DNA of 64,000 nt from Vandiemenella viatica (lineage: Eukaryota; Arthropoda; Insecta; Orthoptera; Morabidae). Position numbers and translations under genes: made by a program. Of this stretch, positions 60,734 through 64,000 are shown piece after piece. The notes under the pieces were generated by a model. It saw only the letters and a program-made list of their open reading frames with translations. It was not told where the DNA came from and did not search any database. Each line of letters begins with the position of its first letter. The stretch's first letter is position 1. The stretch is taken from assembly GCA_031002005.1 (NCBI GenBank), contig JARYHS010008074.1, positions 270,135,930 to 270,199,929 on the forward strand, written 5' to 3'.

Positions 60734-62080
60734 AAGCTTACCGCTTGCTGGCGGTTAAGCTTATAGCTTGCACTTAAACTATGACTGTTAATGTTGCCTA
60801 ATAGATCACTGTATTTCGGTTACCAATTCCCTGTAACAACCTCAGGAGATGAAGGTAGGTTCATAAATAAATTTTCACTGTAGACTCTTACTGAATTTTC
60901 AAGACACTGTACCAAATTTTAAGGCATCAAACTTTTCACCAAAGTAGTGATTACAGGTTAAACCAATAAACAAGCTACAAGCAACTCCTGATGATCACCA
61001 AAATTATAAAAAAAAAGTTGTATTTCATCGAGAGCAAAGCCTCACTTCCATCAAATGTTGAAGCTAGAATGACAATGGCGGACCACTCTGCGTAACGATA
61101 CTTCCCTGTCCAAATTTCCGCCTAGCTCATGGTGTGAAACCTGCTCCTCGCACACACCCACTCTCAACCAAGGCTTCTGAAACACTGCATTCAACATAGC
61201 CACTTGCCTTCTTAAATGGAAAATCGATTATCTGATTGCAACTTTCTTAGTTCTTGCGCAAGCCTAATCCTTATTTTTACTGTGATCTTCCTGCAAATTT
61301 TATGTATTATAGCTCTCAGGCAGAACATTAAATTAAGTCCTTATAAATTTTCTCTAAATGCAACTGTTCTTTAATTAATTGCTATCTACTATCCTTTATA
61401 TAGCTTTCTGTCAAACCTTTCAAATCTATTGTTAAATCTCAATAATGTCATCTCTCCATTTTCTCATTCAAATTTCAAATCTTCTTTTCCTCTTTTCAGC
61501 CAAAATATTACCTGGATCTTTACAAAACTCACTAAGTGTGTGTAATAAAAAGCCTACTTTGTTTAAAATATACTCTGAAGTCTGTAACTCACTGAACTTC
61601 GCAACCATTTGAAAACCATAATTTCCTTTCAAAAAAATCACATCTGCTTTACCAGAAGTTTCTAATTTTCTATATAATATAGTTCAATTTTTTCAACATC
61701 TTTTGAACTATGAAGGTTTATTGTCACTTAAAAATCAGAGTTGTTAAATTAAAAAACTTTTTTGCAGTTTTTCTTCTTCCTCGTCTTTTAATTCACAGCA
61801 AACCTCAAATATTTCCTCAGTACTATTTTACTGACTAAAGTGTTGCATCTCGTTTGGGTGATGATCTTCTACTGCGCATCTGTACATGGAGGGAGTAAAA
61901 TCTGTGAGGAAATAATCAATCTTCTTTATATAGTAGATACAGTAGTATAGTAAATTTTATCATGATTGTACTTTACTATTTAATCTTATTTTTTTGCCTG
62001 GAAACTACTAAAAAATGACTTTAAACATGTTATAATGTTGAATTCTTATGAGCTCACAGCTGTTTTAACTAATTTTAATC
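60734..62080. other. Unidentified 1.3-kb segment between LINE-B3 pieces
   Basis: LINE-B coding stops at about 60,733 and resumes at about 62,085-62,130. The left edge carries a hairpin (AAGCTTACCGC, 6-base loop, GCGGTTAAGCTT). No coding, no recognised terminal repeat; a non-autonomous insertion is likely. Confidence 0.4.
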
Positions 62081-62129
62081 ATCTATTGGCAAAATCAATG
62101 TTATATGACAGGCTGTTAATGCAAAATGT

Positions 62130-62519
62130 GATTTATTTCTTAGTATATTTCTTAAACTTTTTGAAGGAAGTTACCAACATCCATAACAGTGAACTGTGTA
62201 AGGGATGGATAACAAAGAGTATTAGAGTATCTAGTAAAATGAAAAATGACATTCAGATAAAAGTAAGAGAATCGGGTAACTATACATTGAAAGTTCATTA
62301 TAAACTTTATTCTAAAATACTAAGAAATGTAATAAGGAAGACCAAGAACATGTATATATCAGCGAAAATAGAGAATTCAGGCAATAAAATGAATATTACA
62401 CAGAATATAATAAAAAGCAAGACAGGAAAATCTGTAAATCACTCTAAAGACATAAAAATATAACAAAATGGATCTGTGTATAGTGAATTAGGGGAATTTT
62501 GTGAAATATTTAGCAAACA
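62130..62519 (+). pseudogene. LINE-B3 linker region
   Basis: ELCKGWITKSIRVSSKMKND and LKVHYKLYSKILRNVIRKTK, then ENSGNKM and GKSVNHSKDIKI-stop, equal to LINE-B1 at 3,990-4,140 and to the B2 linker (WITIGIRTSC...HYKQYCKILKKVIK). It links endonuclease and RT. The RT of this copy lies beyond the window or was lost. Confidence 0.8.
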
Positions 62520-62798
62520 ATTGTACAATGATAACACAGCCAAACCTGTTGCAAATATTCAATGAATTTATTGACCGGTTTCGATCCGCCTTAAGGGAGT
62601 CTTCTTCAGAAACTATTTAAAATATATTACATAAATCTAAAAACACTTTTCAATAAAATAGTACACTTTTGTACTAAAGTCACACATTAAAATTTATTAT
62701 CTGGCTAACTATCCGGCAGCCAGCATGCATCACAGAGCCAGCGTCTAATCTGGGTGGCAGTAAGCAATACCGTTGCTGTTGACGCTGCCATGTTCAAG
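62520..62798. mobile_element. SINE-like insertion, 279 bp, 12-bp target duplication
   Basis: Flanked by ATTTAGCAAACA (62,508-62,519 and 62,799-62,810). On the minus strand it contains CTGAAGA, a partly self-complementary stretch, and GAAACCGGTC (62,578-62,609). A 12-bp duplication indicates target-primed retrotransposition. There is no long A-tail and I see no certain polymerase III boxes, so the class is open. Confidence 0.7.
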
Positions 62799-62926
62799 AT
62801 TTAGCAAACATTTTACTTCACTTGTAGAAAAATTACACATAGGGGGGGAAAAACAATATAGTACCCTAAGGCTTCTTCAGACTGCTTTCCCAAAAAGATT
62901 TGTGGTGATACAGTTGCCAACAGTAA

Positions 62927-63425
62927 GGCCGGGCACACATTGAGCTGCATGGTGCAGTATGGGCAGCGCAGGGCAACATAAAAACAGAAACTGTGTCAGT
63001 CAGTTGCCCGCTTATATTAGAATGCAGTTTTGTGTGGCAGTTTACAAAGCATTGTTGTGTTGTGTGCAAACCTGACCCAAAAAAAAGTAACCAAAACCAT
63101 CTTGATGCAAAACCTTGATTTTTTATTTCTGAATCAGATTGGGTTGATGAGCTTAGAAAATTGTTATTACTTTATCAGAAGCTGAGGTAGATAAAACTAA
63201 GGAAAAGTGAGCATATGAAAAGAATTTTGCAGTGACAAGAGAATTCTCAAAAAATTTATGGATTATTTCTGGATGACTCAAACGGAGATTCACAGCATAA
63301 TCCAACGTGTTATTTTCTGGAAAACGCTCAGATACCTATTGGAATTGCAAAAATCTGGCAGTATTTTCGAGGTTATTTATTTTTTGTTTAGCGCATGATG
63401 GTACATGACATTTATTAGAATTTTT
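62927..63425. mobile_element. PIF/Harbinger-like DNA transposon end, tentative
   Basis: LINE-B sequence runs to CAGTAA and is replaced exactly there by GGCCGGGCACACATTGAGC. TAA would be the 3-bp target duplication and GGCCGGGCACACA the terminal repeat, both typical of PIF/Harbinger. The opposite end was not found before 64,000. The frame with SDWVDELRKLLLLYQKL near 63,140 is suggestive of a small DNA-binding protein but not identifiable. The right limit is only the next recognised feature. Confidence 0.4.
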
Positions 63426-63449
63426 TATATTATATTTTTAAGAAAACTA

Positions 63450-64000
63450 CATACATGGCGGATGAAGGGGGAAAGTAAAAGAAGCCAGAGAACACCATGA
63501 GGCAATCTCTAGGGCTAACAACCCTAGTTGTAACACAGATGTGCAGACATCAAAAAAAAAAAAATTTAAGCCAAACATGCATGATGGCAAAACTTCTAAA
63601 GAATATTACCCCAGGGGGTAAATCTTCGGATAAATCCCTCGTCGTGAAAGGTGCGGCGCAAGAGTCTCATTCGGATTCTGGGGGAGACTTGACATCATGC
63701 AAAAGACGAGTCGGAGCTTCTTGGAATGTCCATAACAGTCGCAAACTCAGAACCATATCCAAAACATTTCTAGCAACATTCAATATAAATTCACTCACCC
63801 AAACTGGTAAGATGAAAACCCTAACTAGAGCCCTCCATGAAAACCAGATATCTGTAATAGCACTGCAAGAAACACGGTACCCAGATAAAGATATTTTCGA
63901 TTCTGAAGGTTATCGTTTCTTCAAGAGTCGAGCACAGAAAAGGATTCTCAATGGGTCTCTGATGCTTGGAACAGCCTTTGCTGTGAAAACTACAATCCTG
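63450..64000 (+). mobile_element. LINE-E 5' end with endonuclease start, cut by window edge
   Basis: A leader with an A-run (63,550-63,562) is followed by an open frame from about 63,700: TFLATFNINSLTQTGKMKTL (catalytic Asn), ENQISVIALQETRYPDKDIF (catalytic Glu in QETR), SEGYRFFKSRAQKRI and LMLGTAFAVKTTIL at the edge. This is the N-terminus of an AP-endonuclease of a non-LTR retrotransposon, of the kind often annotated as craniofacial development protein 2-like. No lesion is visible in the last 300 bp, so the copy may be well kept. It may lie inside the Harbinger-like element or beyond it. Confidence 0.75.

Larger units (their letters stand above)
53390..62926 (+). mobile_element. LINE-B copy 3, scattered across several insertions
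   Basis: Endonuclease pieces at 53,395-53,940: KLDIICLTQEYL, VVIVIYMAPSGNF, FDFLDHSNERL and NIKPLGNFPTGIQHNSSTAI, all in the LINE-B order. The mariner complex (53,982-60,640) is inserted at a TA, after which the frame resumes as RRSINENNIKHLIYALYN with WSEVYTVQ (60,643-60,730), matching the B2 segment QRVIND...WEQVYSAQ. After an unidentified 1.3-kb segment the linker continues at about 62,130-62,460 (ITKSIRVSSKMKNDIQIKVR, KLYSKILRNVIRKTKNMYIS). A SINE-like insert (62,520-62,798) follows, then more LINE-B up to GATACAGTTGCCAACAGTAA at 62,926. Confidence 0.75.

Noticed and set aside
1..64000. Bacterial or phage features (operons, Shine-Dalgarno sites, CRISPR arrays)
   Set aside because: Spliced exons, LINEs, hAT/mariner elements and AT-rich introns show this is animal nuclear DNA.

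Overview
This is AT-rich animal nuclear DNA in which interspersed repeats outweigh host coding sequence. Two short spliced exons, about 25 kb apart on the + strand, encode consecutive parts of the Arf guanine-nucleotide exchange factor GBF1 (Garz in Drosophila). Nearly everything else recognisable is transposable element (TE) sequence. The LINE, Penelope, mariner, hAT and LTR families, the very long introns and the microsatellite-tailed LINEs point to an insect with a large genome. A grasshopper or other orthopteran is my best guess, but that is inference. There is no operon-like gene packing, CRISPR array or rRNA.

Left part (1-25.4 kb, inside a GBF1 intron): degenerate Penelope-like (PLE) and LINE fragments (1-5.9 kb), then a four-level nest from about 7.1 to 18.6 kb. 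A LINE remnant (LINE-D) is split by a LINE with an SGNH-type ORF1 (LINE-A). That LINE is split by an LTR retrotransposon with gag-like coding only (LTR-1), whose 3' LTR is split by a fourth LINE (LINE-C) with an uninterrupted 542-codon reverse transcriptase frame. LINE-A also carries a 338-bp hAT miniature element. At 18.76-24.67 kb lies a hAT transposon with an exact 8-bp target duplication, itself interrupted by LINE-B.

Middle part (25.5-51.2 kb): GBF1 exon at 25,476-25,701, a 25.3-kb phase-1 intron, and the next exon at 51,050-51,237. The intron contains a broken Tc1/mariner-superfamily transposase split by a LINE 3' end, an RNase H-bearing I-type LINE (32.2-40.3 kb) split by a hAT-Charlie-like element, and a decayed Ty3/gypsy element (41.1-47.2 kb) split by a second LINE-A copy.

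Right part (51.2-64 kb, next GBF1 intron): a foldback element, a tRNA-like SINE head, and another deep nest. LINE-B is split by a mariner; the mariner is split by two Penelope-like copies in head-to-head inversion; and one of these is split by a young LTR retrotransposon (LTR-2) with near-identical 501-bp LTRs. The same LINE-B copy later carries a SINE-like insertion and one end of a PIF/Harbinger-like element. A further LINE begins at the right edge.

Almost all TE frames are broken. The insertion order can be read directly from target-site duplications and from host-element frames that resume across each insert. All homology calls were made by eye from translated motifs, without database searches.
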